From CAYMPW01 sp964558505 (lineage in GTDB: Archaea > Thermoplasmatota > Thermoplasmata > Methanomassiliicoccales > Methanomethylophilaceae), in assembly GCA_964558505.1 (NCBI GenBank), contig CAZLEI010000030.1, positions 1 through 16,286 of the forward strand: a stretch of 16,286 bases of DNA. Reading direction: 5' to 3'. This document shows positions 1-6,595 of this stretch, in pieces. Each line of letters starts with the position of its first letter. Within the stretch, counting starts at the first letter, position 1. The notes below the pieces were generated by a model. That model was not told the origin of the DNA. It ran no database searches and saw only the letters and a list, made by a program, of their open reading frames with translations. The position numbers were made by a program, and so were the translations under genes.

Positions 1-56
1 AACACAGTCCTCTGCACGCGTCAAAATGAAATAGTAAAAGGCCCATCGTCATCTGA

Positions 57-128
57 GCGGCTGTAGTCTAGTGGTTAGGACGGAAGCTTCCCAAGCTTCT
101 AACTCGGGTTCAAATCCCGGCAGCCGCA
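57..128 (+). tRNA. tRNA-Gly (anticodon CCC)
   Basis: A complete 72-base cloverleaf can be folded by eye. The acceptor stem GCGGCTG pairs with CAGCCGC and is followed by discriminator A. The D arm is GTCT/GGAC, with GG in the loop. The anticodon stem GAAGC/GCTTC carries the loop TTCCCAA, so the anticodon is CCC at 90-92. The T stem TCGGG/CCCGG has one T-G pair and the standard loop TTCAAAT. No intron is present and CCA is not encoded. An A/T-rich TATA-like stretch at 29-37 lies about 24 bases upstream, and a T-run follows at 132-136. The CCC anticodon reads GGG glycine codons, so a second glycine isoacceptor must be encoded elsewhere. Confidence 0.97.
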
Positions 129-130
129 CT

Positions 131-137
131 CTTTTTC
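131..137 (+). terminator. T-run after tRNA-Gly
   Basis: The stretch CTTTTTC begins three bases after the tRNA 3' end. Short T-runs of this kind terminate archaeal transcription. It is the only clear T-run directly after a gene in this window. Confidence 0.5.
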
Positions 138-203
138 ACCATGTCCGTTACCTATGTGGACACATCCGCATCAGTGCCATATGCCCGACCATGTTACGTT
201 TGC

Positions 204-210
204 TTTATAT
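204..210 (+). promoter_or_regulatory. TATA-like box of the rtcA operon
   Basis: TTTATAT stands out in GC-rich surroundings, 33 bases (centre to A of ATG) before the rtcA start. Transcription starting about 26 bases downstream would give a leader of roughly 7-8 bases. This agrees with the absence of a Shine-Dalgarno motif before the ATG. Confidence 0.55.
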
Positions 211-239
211 GAAACTCCCGCGATACACAACGGATTTTA

Positions 240-1268
240 ATGCTGGAGATTGACAGTTCCCGTGGAGAGGGCGGAGGCCAGATGGTGCGTACTTCAGTCG
301 CCATGTCCGCCATCACCGGGATAGAGACGAAACTGACCCGCATAAGGGAGAATCGTCCCACGAATGGTCTGTCCAAACAGCACTGCACTGCAGTCAATGC
401 CGTCGCGACGATGACTGGATCGGAGGTCATAGGAAACTACCCCGGTTCCAAGGAACTGATATTCAAACCCGGGAACGATATAAAGTACGATCTTGAAATG
501 GACATCGGGACCGCTGGAAGCATCAGCCTGGTGCTTCAGGCCGTTCTGCTCGCCGCCAAGAACATCGAGAAGACGCTCCACCTCGACATCCACGGCGGGA
601 CAAATGTCATGTGGGCACCGCCGATAGACTCGTACCAACAAGTGCTCTTCCCGCTCATGAAGGACATGGGCATAGAGGCGAGCGTCGACATAATCGATCG
701 CGGATTCTACCCCGAAGGAGGCGGCCATGTGGAGTCGTCCCTGGAGCCCATCGGGGATATCAGCCCCATAAACCATGATAGCCTGGGCGACCTCATAGGC
801 ATAAAGGGCATATGCTTCATACAGAACCTTCCGGACTGGATGGCCGAACAGATGGTATCTGGATGCCTGTCTGTCCTTGGAGACACGGAGTTGGACATGA
901 AGTACCAACGCACCGATGGCAGGTCCAAAGGTGCCGGCATATCATTGGTCGCCAACTACGAGAACGGCAAGATCGGGAGCAATGTCCTCACATCCCGCGG
1001 GCACCCGGCCAAGCAGGCAGGGGAGGATGTTGCCAAAGACCTGCTGCAGGAGATGAAATGCAACACCACCATGGATGTCCACACTGCGGATCAGCTCCTG
1101 CCCTACATGGCAATGGCCGACGGGAAGAGCGAGTTCACCGTATCCAGGATCAGCAAGCACCTCCTTAGCCAAATGGACACGCTGGAATCCTTCCTGGACG
1201 TGAAGTTCGGCGTCAAACGCATAGATGATATCTACCAATTCTCCGTTTCACCGGGGGGAAGCTCATGA
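240..1268 (+). CDS. rtcA: RNA 3'-terminal phosphate cyclase
   Basis: This 342-residue protein belongs to the RtcA family, which converts an RNA 3'-phosphate to a 2',3'-cyclic phosphate using ATP through a covalent histidine-AMP intermediate. The N-terminus carries the family motif GEGGGQ (residues 9-14) followed by a typical RTSVAMSAITG-like helix. The segments HGGTNVMWAPPIDSY and YPEGGG are also characteristic. The likely nucleotidylated histidine is His281 in VHTADQLLPYMAMA. The length matches the family norm of about 340. The ATG at 240 has no Shine-Dalgarno motif but has a TATA-like box at 204-210, so a near-leaderless mRNA is inferred. Its stop overlaps the next gene's start as ATGA, which suggests co-transcription and translational coupling. 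The physiological RNA substrate of archaeal RtcA is uncertain. No RtcB ligase is in view. Confidence 0.95.
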   Translation: MLEIDSSRGEGGGQMVRTSVAMSAITGIETKLTRIRENRPTNGLSKQHCTAVNAVATMTGSEVIGNYPGSKELIFKPGNDIKYDLEMDIGTAGSISLVLQAVLLAAKNIEKTLHLDIHGGTNVMWAPPIDSYQQVLFPLMKDMGIEASVDIIDRGFYPEGGGHVESSLEPIGDISPINHDSLGDLIGIKGICFIQNLPDWMAEQMVSGCLSVLGDTELDMKYQRTDGRSKGAGISLVANYENGKIGSNVLTSRGHPAKQAGEDVAKDLLQEMKCNTTMDVHTADQLLPYMAMADGKSEFTVSRISKHLLSQMDTLESFLDVKFGVKRIDDIYQFSVSPGGSS

Positions 1269-1891
1269 GACCATTCATCCACATCAACTGCGCCATGTCC
1301 GCCGACGGGAAGATCGCGGGAGCGGAAAGGAAGCAATTCACCATCTCCTCCGATGAGGACAAGGACCGCGTGAAGGCCCTCAGGAAGAAATATGACGCCG
1401 TCCTGGTCGGCGTGGGCACCGTCCTGGCGGACGACCCGCACCTCACGGTCAAGGGGCTGGACTACGATTCCAATCCTGTGCGCATCGTGATCGACCCCCA
1501 TGGCAAGACACCGGATGATGCGCTGGTACTCGACGACCGCGCACCCACCGTGATGATCACTGCAGGCGACTGCGACCGGGAATGGGATTGCGAAGAGACG
1601 CTCAGATGCGATGGCGACATAGACCTGGACGAGGTCCTGGAGTTCCTTGCGGACGAGATCGGCATAGAGAGCATCCTGGTGGAGGGTGGCGGAGAGACCA
1701 TCGCTTCCTTCTTCAAAGCCGGCGCAGTGGACCGTTACACCGTGTACGTTGGCGGCATAGTGATCGGCGGAAGGACCGCACCAACCCCCGCTGACGGGGA
1801 CGGCTGGGTAAAAGAAGGCGGTGCCAAGCTGACCCTGAAGACCTGCGAGATAATGGGCAACGGCGCACTGCTGACGTTCGATGTCACTTGA
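1265..1891 (+). CDS. 2,5-diamino-6-(ribosylamino)-4(3H)-pyrimidinone 5'-phosphate reductase
   Basis: This 208-residue protein is a stand-alone RibD C-terminal-type reductase. In archaea and fungi, such an enzyme reduces the ribosyl side chain of the diaminopyrimidine intermediate with NAD(P)H, before deamination, in riboflavin biosynthesis. Visible motifs are the N-terminal NCAMSADGKIA (8-18), the nucleotide-binding GVGTVLADDPHLTV (49-62) and VEGGGE (139-144), followed by an IGG..APTP segment typical of the family. The length is close to the usual 210-230. The ATG sits in the ATGA overlap with rtcA. Its stop overlaps by 8 bases the stop end of the convergent regulator gene. The pairing with rtcA has no obvious biochemical link. 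In methanogens the pathway also feeds deazaflavin-type cofactors, so demand is high; that link to this lineage is inference. Confidence 0.92.
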   Translation: MRPFIHINCAMSADGKIAGAERKQFTISSDEDKDRVKALRKKYDAVLVGVGTVLADDPHLTVKGLDYDSNPVRIVIDPHGKTPDDALVLDDRAPTVMITAGDCDREWDCEETLRCDGDIDLDEVLEFLADEIGIESILVEGGGETIASFFKAGAVDRYTVYVGGIVIGGRTAPTPADGDGWVKEGGAKLTLKTCEIMGNGALLTFDVT

Positions 1892-2642
1892 CGAGCTCGA
1901 TGACGAACTTGTAATAATTGTTGTCGGCTCCGAATATCTCCTCGCTCGTGATGTCGTAATTCTTGCCGAGCGATGTGTTCAGCACCGACTTGAACAGACC
2001 CTCTGAGAATGCAAGTTTTGCAGTGAGCGGGAATCCTGGATTGGATTCAGGTGCCTTCACTATGATCGTCAGGGGCAGGAATGTGTATATGCACACCTCT
2101 CCGACATTGTTGATCTCGTAGAATTCCTGGATATGCGTTATTATGTCTTCGATCTTCGTGGATTGTATGTTCTCTGCGATCTCGAAGCCCACGAATTCTC
2201 CCAACGAACGTACGACAGGAGATACGTCGAGTCCGCTCGCCTGCATGCCCAGCGCCAGCGCGCGAACCATGTTTGTGTAGTAATCCCCTTTGGAGTTGGC
2301 CAGATTGTAGAACGCCTGCTTGGCCAGTGTCCATCCGGAAGAGTTTGGTTCGATGGACCTTGCCCAGAGATTGGACGATAACCTGTATATCTTCCTCCTG
2401 GTATCGGCAGGATCGAAATCAGCCGAGATCAGCTTGTCCTTCACCATCTGATCAAGGTGGACCGATAAAGTGGACTGCGCCTTGCCGGTCAATGCGGATA
2501 TCTCGGTCGTGGAAAGAGGGGATTTCATAAGGCCGTCTAGTATCTGCCTGTGAAGGGGGTCTGACACCTGGATGAGACCTTCACCGCCTGCCTCTACATT
2601 GGTGTAGAGATCGAATCCTGAACTCTCTCCCTTTTCGGACAT
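1884..2642 (-). CDS. Winged-helix (ArsR-type) regulator with V4R-like C-terminal half, copy A
   Basis: This 252-residue protein has an N-terminal winged helix (about residues 24-90) with the recognition-helix sequence KAQSTLSVHLD (54-64). The wing ends in RRKIYRLSS. The C-terminal part (about 110-252) ends in a pattern of EGLF, GKNYDITSEEIFGA and KFVIE. This resembles the end of V4R-fold sensor domains (EGLL, V..E, G...C.F.I), but the cysteines are absent; only one Cys occurs in the whole protein. I place the start at the internal ATG at 2642, because a TATA-like box at 2664-2672 lies 26 bases upstream of it. The longer reading from 2699 would begin upstream of that promoter. It is a clear paralogue of the neighbour at 2756-3499. 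Ligand and target genes are unknown. Methanogen MsvR proteins (HTH plus V4R) are the nearest described architecture I know. Confidence 0.75.
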   Translation of the reverse strand: MSEKGESSGFDLYTNVEAGGEGLIQVSDPLHRQILDGLMKSPLSTTEISALTGKAQSTLSVHLDQMVKDKLISADFDPADTRRKIYRLSSNLWARSIEPNSSGWTLAKQAFYNLANSKGDYYTNMVRALALGMQASGLDVSPVVRSLGEFVGFEIAENIQSTKIEDIITHIQEFYEINNVGEVCIYTFLPLTIIVKAPESNPGFPLTAKLAFSEGLFKSVLNTSLGKNYDITSEEIFGADNNYYKFVIELVK

Positions 2643-2663
2643 AACGGTGGTTATCGATTCGAG

Positions 2664-2672
2664 AATATAAAA
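2664..2672 (-). promoter_or_regulatory. TATA-like box of regulator A
   Basis: On the minus strand this reads TTTTATATT. Its centre is 26 bases from the A of the ATG at 2642, which is the textbook archaeal TATA-to-start spacing. It therefore predicts a leaderless mRNA, shows that regulator A can be transcribed independently of regulator B, and decides the start codon. Confidence 0.65.
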
Positions 2673-2755
2673 GAATTGACCTCGCACGAAAACAAACATC
2701 GACGGCGATGATGATTATTCTGGCACAATGCATGGAATATCGATGCACTGCAGCA

Positions 2756-3499
2756 TCAGCGATCTACGGACTCGATTATGAAGCGGCGGTAATTCTCTCC
2801 GGCACCAAAGGTCTCGGATGACGATACTGCGTACTCCCTGCCCGCGATATCCGATATTACGGTGGAGAACAGACCTTCCACGAACATGCCGAATGCTGTC
2901 AACACAGAACGCGGCGTCCCGTCTGGAACGTGCAGGATTATCGTCACTGGCATCAGTGAATAGATCGTCACATCGCCCACTCCCATGTCCGCAACGGCGG
3001 CTCTGAGCTGCGGCAGGACATCCTCTATACGAGAATCAGACGACCTTGCCCTCACTGCGGCCGCCGCATCCACGCCGATGATGCGGAACAGCGGATTCAT
3101 CGTTATGCCCATCGATTCCATCTTGAACACGAGCGCATCGAGGATGCTCATCTGCCTCGAATCCTGTTGTTGATCGATTATGGATTCTGCTGCCTTCCTG
3201 GCGGCGGCATCGGCATCACGGTTCACGGGACATGATTCTATGACTGGCACCGATGAGAGGCTGTATATCCTCTTACGGCCGTCACGGGGGTCCTGTTCGG
3301 AATCGATGAGCCCGTCTTCCATCATGCGGTCCAAATGCACTGATAAAGTGGATTGTGCCTTATTGGTTGATCTGGCTATATCAGTCAGATTCATGTCCTT
3401 CTCTGCAAGGAGACGAAGGATCTGCCTCTTGACCGCGCCGGTTACATGCACCGGGCCTTTCCCTGTGCATCTGACTTCGAAATCGACGACGTTCTCCAT
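2756..3499 (-). CDS. Winged-helix (ArsR-type) regulator with V4R-like C-terminal half, copy B
   Basis: This 247-residue paralogue of the downstream gene shares the recognition helix KAQSTLSVHLD (47-57), the wing DPRDGRKRIYSLSS, the central VGDVTIYSLMPVTII (compare VGEVCIYTFLPLTII in copy A) and the C-terminal EGLF, FGAGENY and FIIE elements. The linker between HTH and sensor half differs completely and is alanine- and glutamine-rich here. Only two cysteines occur, both in or near the N-terminal half, so a V4R-style thiol sensor in the C-terminal half is unlikely. Its start is divergent from mtnA across 116 bases, so the protein could control itself and mtnA; this is inference. TATA candidates on the minus strand lie near 3530-3537 and 3544-3551. 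The effector is unknown. It is likely a DNA-binding dimer. Confidence 0.75.
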   Translation of the reverse strand: MENVVDFEVRCTGKGPVHVTGAVKRQILRLLAEKDMNLTDIARSTNKAQSTLSVHLDRMMEDGLIDSEQDPRDGRKRIYSLSSVPVIESCPVNRDADAAARKAAESIIDQQQDSRQMSILDALVFKMESMGITMNPLFRIIGVDAAAAVRARSSDSRIEDVLPQLRAAVADMGVGDVTIYSLMPVTIILHVPDGTPRSVLTAFGMFVEGLFSTVISDIAGREYAVSSSETFGAGENYRRFIIESVDR

Positions 3500-3583
3500 T
3501 TTGAATCCGTCGAATATTTGTCTCCTCTGGATTTAATGATTAGCATTATAATCCATGGTGCAAAACACAAGGACTCAGGACAT

Positions 3584-3593
3584 CCTTATGTAG
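3584..3593 (+). promoter_or_regulatory. Possible TATA element of the mtnA operon
   Basis: CCTTATGTAG lies with its centre about 28 bases before the mtnA ATG. No Shine-Dalgarno motif precedes that ATG, so a leaderless transcript is likely. The match to the TATA consensus is only partial. Confidence 0.4.
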
Positions 3594-3615
3594 CAAAATA
3601 GCAATCGTATGCACA

Positions 3616-4614
3616 ATGAAAGCGAACGTCGATGGAAAGGTCGAAGATATCAGGGCCGTTTGGTTCGAAAACGGCAAAGTGATGATGATCGACCAGAGAG
3701 AGCTGCCGGCGAAAATATCCATTGTCGGGTTCGACGACTATTCGGATGTGGCCGAGGCCATCCGCAACATGACCACGCGCGGAGCGCCCAGTATCGGCGC
3801 CACCGCCGCATACGCAATGTGCTTGGCCGCCCTTGCCGGCATCGATGTTGCAAAAGCGGCGACAGTAGTGAAGGCCGCCCGGCCCACCGCTAACGACCTA
3901 TTCTACGCCGTTGATTACATGGTGAGGGAACTCGGCAACGGTCGCGACCCCGTTGAAGCGGCCGACTCGTATGCACAGATGATGGTCGACAAATGCACCC
4001 TGATCGGGAAACACGGCGCCCATCTCATAAAAGACGGAATGAAGGTGATGACGCACTGCAACGCCGGCGCATTGGCCACTGTGGATGTGGGGACCGCACT
4101 GGCCCCTATGAGGGCGGCATTCGCCGAAGGCAGGGACTTCTTCGTCTACGCATCGGAGACCAGGCCACGTCTCCAAGGCATGCAGCTCACAGCCTGGGAA
4201 CTCAACCAGGAGGGCATACCGCATGCGATCATACCTGACGGCGCATCCGCATACTACATGTCGCAGGGGGTCGGACTCGTGATCACCGGTGCGGACAGGA
4301 TCGCGGCCAACGGCGACTTCGCCAACAAGATCGGCACATTCGACAAGGCCATCGTCGCCGATGCGCTGGGGATCCCGTTCTATGTAGCGGCTCCGATATC
4401 CACCTTCGATTTCAACACCGAGACCGGGGCTGACATAGTGATCGAGCAACGCTCCGAGGATGAGGTCACGATGGTGAAGGGCATACGCATCGCCCCTGTG
4501 GGGTCCCCCGCCCTCAACCCGGCATTCGATGTCACGCCCGCCAGGTATGTTGCGGGATTCATCACGGAGAAAGGGATATTCAGACCCAAAGACATCAAGG
4601 GGGTCCTTGAATGA
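3616..4614 (+). CDS. mtnA: S-methyl-5-thioribose-1-phosphate isomerase
   Basis: This 332-residue protein isomerises methylthioribose 1-phosphate to methylthioribulose 1-phosphate in salvage of methylthioadenosine. Family members can also accept 5-deoxyribose 1-phosphate. The MtnA signatures are all present: TTRGAPSIGATAAYAM, HCNAGALAT with the catalytic Cys148, ETRPRLQGMQLTAWEL, GADRIAANGD with the catalytic Asp227, NKIGTF and AAPISTFD. These distinguish it from the related ribose-1,5-bisphosphate isomerase and from eIF2B subunits. The length is slightly below the usual 340-360. The ATG at 3616 was chosen because homology begins at once and a TATA-like element is about 28 bases upstream. Its stop overlaps the next ATG as ATGA, coupling it to a class II aldolase that can act on the ketose phosphate product. 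No MTA phosphorylase is in the window. Confidence 0.94.
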   Translation: MKANVDGKVEDIRAVWFENGKVMMIDQRELPAKISIVGFDDYSDVAEAIRNMTTRGAPSIGATAAYAMCLAALAGIDVAKAATVVKAARPTANDLFYAVDYMVRELGNGRDPVEAADSYAQMMVDKCTLIGKHGAHLIKDGMKVMTHCNAGALATVDVGTALAPMRAAFAEGRDFFVYASETRPRLQGMQLTAWELNQEGIPHAIIPDGASAYYMSQGVGLVITGADRIAANGDFANKIGTFDKAIVADALGIPFYVAAPISTFDFNTETGADIVIEQRSEDEVTMVKGIRIAPVGSPALNPAFDVTPARYVAGFITEKGIFRPKDIKGVLE

Positions 4615-5216
4615 ACGAGACCGTCGCCAGAAGACAGCTGACGGACATCTGCACCAAGCTCTATGACAGGAACCTGACGATCTCCGCCGGCGGCAACATG
4701 AGCATGAGACTCGACGACGGGACGGTCATAATCACCCCGTCCGGAAGGAACAAAGGGATGCTGGAACCCGACGACATGGTCAAGATAGACATGGACGGCA
4801 ACGTGATCGGCGAAGGCAAGCCGTCGATGGAGACGGGTTTCCACCTGATGCTGTACACGAAGAACCCGGGGACAAATGCAGTCGTCCACTGCCACCCGCT
4901 GTACTGCACATCGCTGGCGGTCATGGGCAAGAAAGTGAGGACGTCGCTCACTCCTGAAGGGATCATTCTGCTGGGCGATGTCCCCATGATAAGATACGAG
5001 ACCCCGGGCTCCAAAGAGCTCGTGGATGCCGTCTCCGAGCATTCTGATGCCAAGGCCATGGTGCTTGCCAGGCACGGCGCCATCACCCAGGGGAGGGACA
5101 TCGTGGAGGCTTACAACAGGATGGAGGAGCTTGAATTCCAAGCTCGCATGCAGATCATCGTTGGAAGGACCAGCAATCTGTCCAGGGCGGAAGTGGAGAA
5201 GCTCGGGAGGATGTGA
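4611..5216 (+). CDS. Class II (zinc) aldolase, FucA/MTRu-1-P aldolase type
   Basis: This 201-residue protein is a class II aldolase/adducin-family enzyme. The residues needed for zinc binding and catalysis align almost number for number with E. coli L-fuculose-1-phosphate aldolase: Glu74 (in METGFH), His93 and His95 (in HCHPLYC) and His155 (in ARHGAITQG). The phosphate-binding segments SAGGNMS and TPSGRNKG are also present. It should cleave a ketose 1-phosphate to dihydroxyacetone phosphate and an aldehyde. Translational coupling to mtnA suggests methylthioribulose 1-phosphate or 5-deoxyribulose 1-phosphate as substrate. A role as fuculose-1-phosphate aldolase making lactaldehyde, as proposed for methanogen F420 synthesis, is an alternative. 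The start codon is fixed by the ATGA overlap. The stop is followed immediately by nop5. Confidence 0.88.
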   Translation: MNETVARRQLTDICTKLYDRNLTISAGGNMSMRLDDGTVIITPSGRNKGMLEPDDMVKIDMDGNVIGEGKPSMETGFHLMLYTKNPGTNAVVHCHPLYCTSLAVMGKKVRTSLTPEGIILLGDVPMIRYETPGSKELVDAVSEHSDAKAMVLARHGAITQGRDIVEAYNRMEELEFQARMQIIVGRTSNLSRAEVEKLGRM

Positions 5217-5218
5217 CC

Positions 5219-6319
5219 GTGATACTCGTCACCAAGTGGTTCGGAGTATTCCTCTGTGAAGAGAACAGGATACTTGATAAGCGCATGATGCCGAAGGACC
5301 CGGAGGCCGCTGCAGATAAACTGGCACTTATGCAGAGAGGCGGCGTCCTCCCCGAGGAAAGGGAACTTGCCGAGGGAAAGGTCAAGCTCTTCGTGGCCGA
5401 CAGGAGACAGGCCGATCTCGGGAAGCCCATGCTCTTCGACTCGTCCTTCATCAAGCCTGCCGATTTCGGATACGACGATGCCCTGATGCACGAAGTGATG
5501 ATAAGGCTGGGGAAGCTGCGCACATCGGAGCCTGTACCGAAGGACAAGAACCTCGTACAGGCCATACGCCACTTGGACGACCTCATCGAGACGATAAACC
5601 TGCTCAACGAAAGGCTGCACGAATGGTACGGGTTGCATTTCCCCGAACTCGGAGACTATGCCAGAGACCGGAAGTATGCAGAGCTTGTAGCCGTGCACGG
5701 CGAACGCGGTGGGATCATAGAGGAGCTGGAGATAGACCTGGAGTCCATCGGCTCCGAACTCGACCCCGACGACATGCGGGCCATCAGAGACCTGGCGGAC
5801 ACCGTCTGCAGACTGTACGACGACAGGGACCGCACCGAGGAGTACATATCGGGGATGGTCGACGGGATCTGCCCGAATGTTTGCGCCCTGGTCGGAGGAC
5901 CTGTCGCCGCAAGGCTCATCTCCCTCGCCGGCGGCCTCGACAGGCTGTCGTCCCTTCCTTCGTCCACCGTGCAGCTCCTCGGTGCTGAGAAGGCGATGTT
6001 CCGCCATCTCAAATCTGGGAAGAAACCGCCAAAGCACGGAGTGATATATCAGAAGCCCGAGATCCACCGCGCCCCCTACTGGCAGCGCGGAAACATCGCC
6101 CGTGCACTCGCCGGGAAGATCTCGATCGCCGCGAAGATCGACAACTACGGCGGGGAGTACCGCGGAGATGTCCTGCTGGGTGAATTCAACGCCCGTGTCG
6201 CCGACATCAAACGCAGATATCCCGATCCGCCTAGAAAACCGCAATCTGCCAGCAAGAAGGGGAAGGGCCGCCGCAGATCGAAGGGGCCCAGGAAACCCGC
6301 GGGCCCGGAAGACCGGTAA
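5219..6319 (+). CDS. NOP5/Nop56-58 C/D-box RNP scaffold protein
   Basis: This protein, about 366 residues long, is the archaeal counterpart of Nop56/Nop58. It bridges L7Ae-bound C/D guide RNA and the methyltransferase fibrillarin for 2'-O-methylation of rRNA and tRNA. It has an N-terminal domain (VTKWFGVFLCEENRIL, about 1-90), a long charged coiled-coil region (about 95-215) and the conserved NOP domain from about 220. The NOP domain includes CALVGGPVAARLISLAGGL, STVQLLGAEKAMFRHL and HGVIY. A lysine/arginine-rich tail covers the last 28 residues. I prefer the GTG at 5219, because GGGAGG (5205-5210) lies 8 bases before it; an in-frame GTG at 5213 would have only 2 bases of spacing. It follows the aldolase gene with almost no gap. 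Fibrillarin, often adjacent to nop5 in archaea, is not next to it here. Confidence 0.93.
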   Translation: MILVTKWFGVFLCEENRILDKRMMPKDPEAAADKLALMQRGGVLPEERELAEGKVKLFVADRRQADLGKPMLFDSSFIKPADFGYDDALMHEVMIRLGKLRTSEPVPKDKNLVQAIRHLDDLIETINLLNERLHEWYGLHFPELGDYARDRKYAELVAVHGERGGIIEELEIDLESIGSELDPDDMRAIRDLADTVCRLYDDRDRTEEYISGMVDGICPNVCALVGGPVAARLISLAGGLDRLSSLPSSTVQLLGAEKAMFRHLKSGKKPPKHGVIYQKPEIHRAPYWQRGNIARALAGKISIAAKIDNYGGEYRGDVLLGEFNARVADIKRRYPDPPRKPQSASKKGKGRRRSKGPRKPAGPEDR

Positions 6320-6370
6320 TCCCCGTATGGCAGAACATGGAGTGACGGGCCGATCTTCGATGTCCAAGGC

Positions 6371-6396
6371 CCCGGGGGACGCTATGCGCCCTCGGG
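6371..6396 (+). repeat. Strong GC hairpin downstream of nop5
   Basis: The left arm CCCGGGGGACGC (6371-6382) pairs with GCGCCCTCGGG (6386-6396) across a TAT loop, giving 11 pairs with one bulged A and one G-T wobble. The wobble is valid only in plus-strand RNA. No T-run follows, so it is not a classical intrinsic terminator. It may stabilise or process the nop5 mRNA 3' end. Confidence 0.6.
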
Positions 6397-6414
6397 ACCT
6401 CCTGACCGAAATCC

Positions 6415-6422
6415 CTTATATG
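6415..6422 (+). promoter_or_regulatory. TATA-like box upstream of aIF5A
   Basis: CTTATATG is a good archaeal TATA match. It predicts a transcript start near 6444, which is the beginning of the ACTCCA/TGGAGT hairpin. The aIF5A mRNA would then have a leader of about 170 bases. That is unusual in this window, where first genes appear nearly leaderless. Confidence 0.45.
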
Positions 6423-6482
6423 CTTCGGGGGCCGGGATAAAACTCCAGGCACATGGAGTACGATTGACGCAATTCCGCACAA

Positions 6483-6501
6483 CTTATTTAAGTCAAATAA
6501 G
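6483..6501 (+). promoter_or_regulatory. A/T-rich inverted repeat over a second TATA-like element
   Basis: CTTATTT (6483-6489) and AAATAAG (6495-6501) are exact reverse complements separated by AAGTC. The nested ACTTA-TT-TAAGT (6482-6493) is also palindromic. The element lies 20-38 bases before the small ORF at 6521, so it can serve as a TATA box. Its symmetry would also suit a dimeric regulator. It is one of the few A/T-rich patches in the window. Confidence 0.45.
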
Positions 6502-6520
6502 GATAGAGGGGCTGATAGCA

Positions 6521-6595
6521 ATGCAGGTCACCCCATCCTCGGAATGGTTCAAGGTCATGTTCTCGAGAGAGATCGACTGCCGGCCTGCGGCATAA
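6521..6595 (+). CDS. Possible 24-codon leader ORF upstream of aIF5A
   Basis: An ATG at 6521 opens a 24-residue frame (MQVTPSSEWFKVMF, then SREIDCRPAA) ending in TAA at 6593-6595, 22 bases before the aIF5A start. GAGGGG at 6506-6511 sits 9 bases upstream, an acceptable Shine-Dalgarno position, and the A/T-rich element at 6483-6501 is a suitable promoter. I do not recognise the peptide. It could be a regulatory upstream ORF or a chance frame. Its ordinary composition and ribosome-binding-like context favour translation only weakly. Confidence 0.3.
   Translation: MQVTPSSEWFKVMFSREIDCRPAA

Noticed and set aside
2643..2699. Longer start for regulator A at 2699
   Set aside because: The TATA-like box at 2664-2672 lies between 2699 and 2642, exactly 26 bases from the ATG at 2642, so the extension would begin before the promoter.
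2708..2747. C-box-like ATGATGA at 2708-2714 and a TGCAT/ATGCA repeat, as a possible C/D guide RNA
   Set aside because: No matching D box (CTGA) at suitable spacing and no C'/D' pair were found. The repeat arms are only 5 bases.
3616..4614. Ribose-1,5-bisphosphate isomerase or eIF2B subunit instead of MtnA
   Set aside because: The full set of MtnA signatures, including HCNAGALAT and ETRPRLQGMQLTAWEL, and the adjoining aldolase support the methylthioribose-phosphate isomerase assignment.
6540..6575. T-loop-like GGTTCAAGGTC suggesting a tRNA
   Set aside because: The flanking bases cannot form a T stem, and no acceptor or anticodon arms are present. It lies inside the possible leader ORF.
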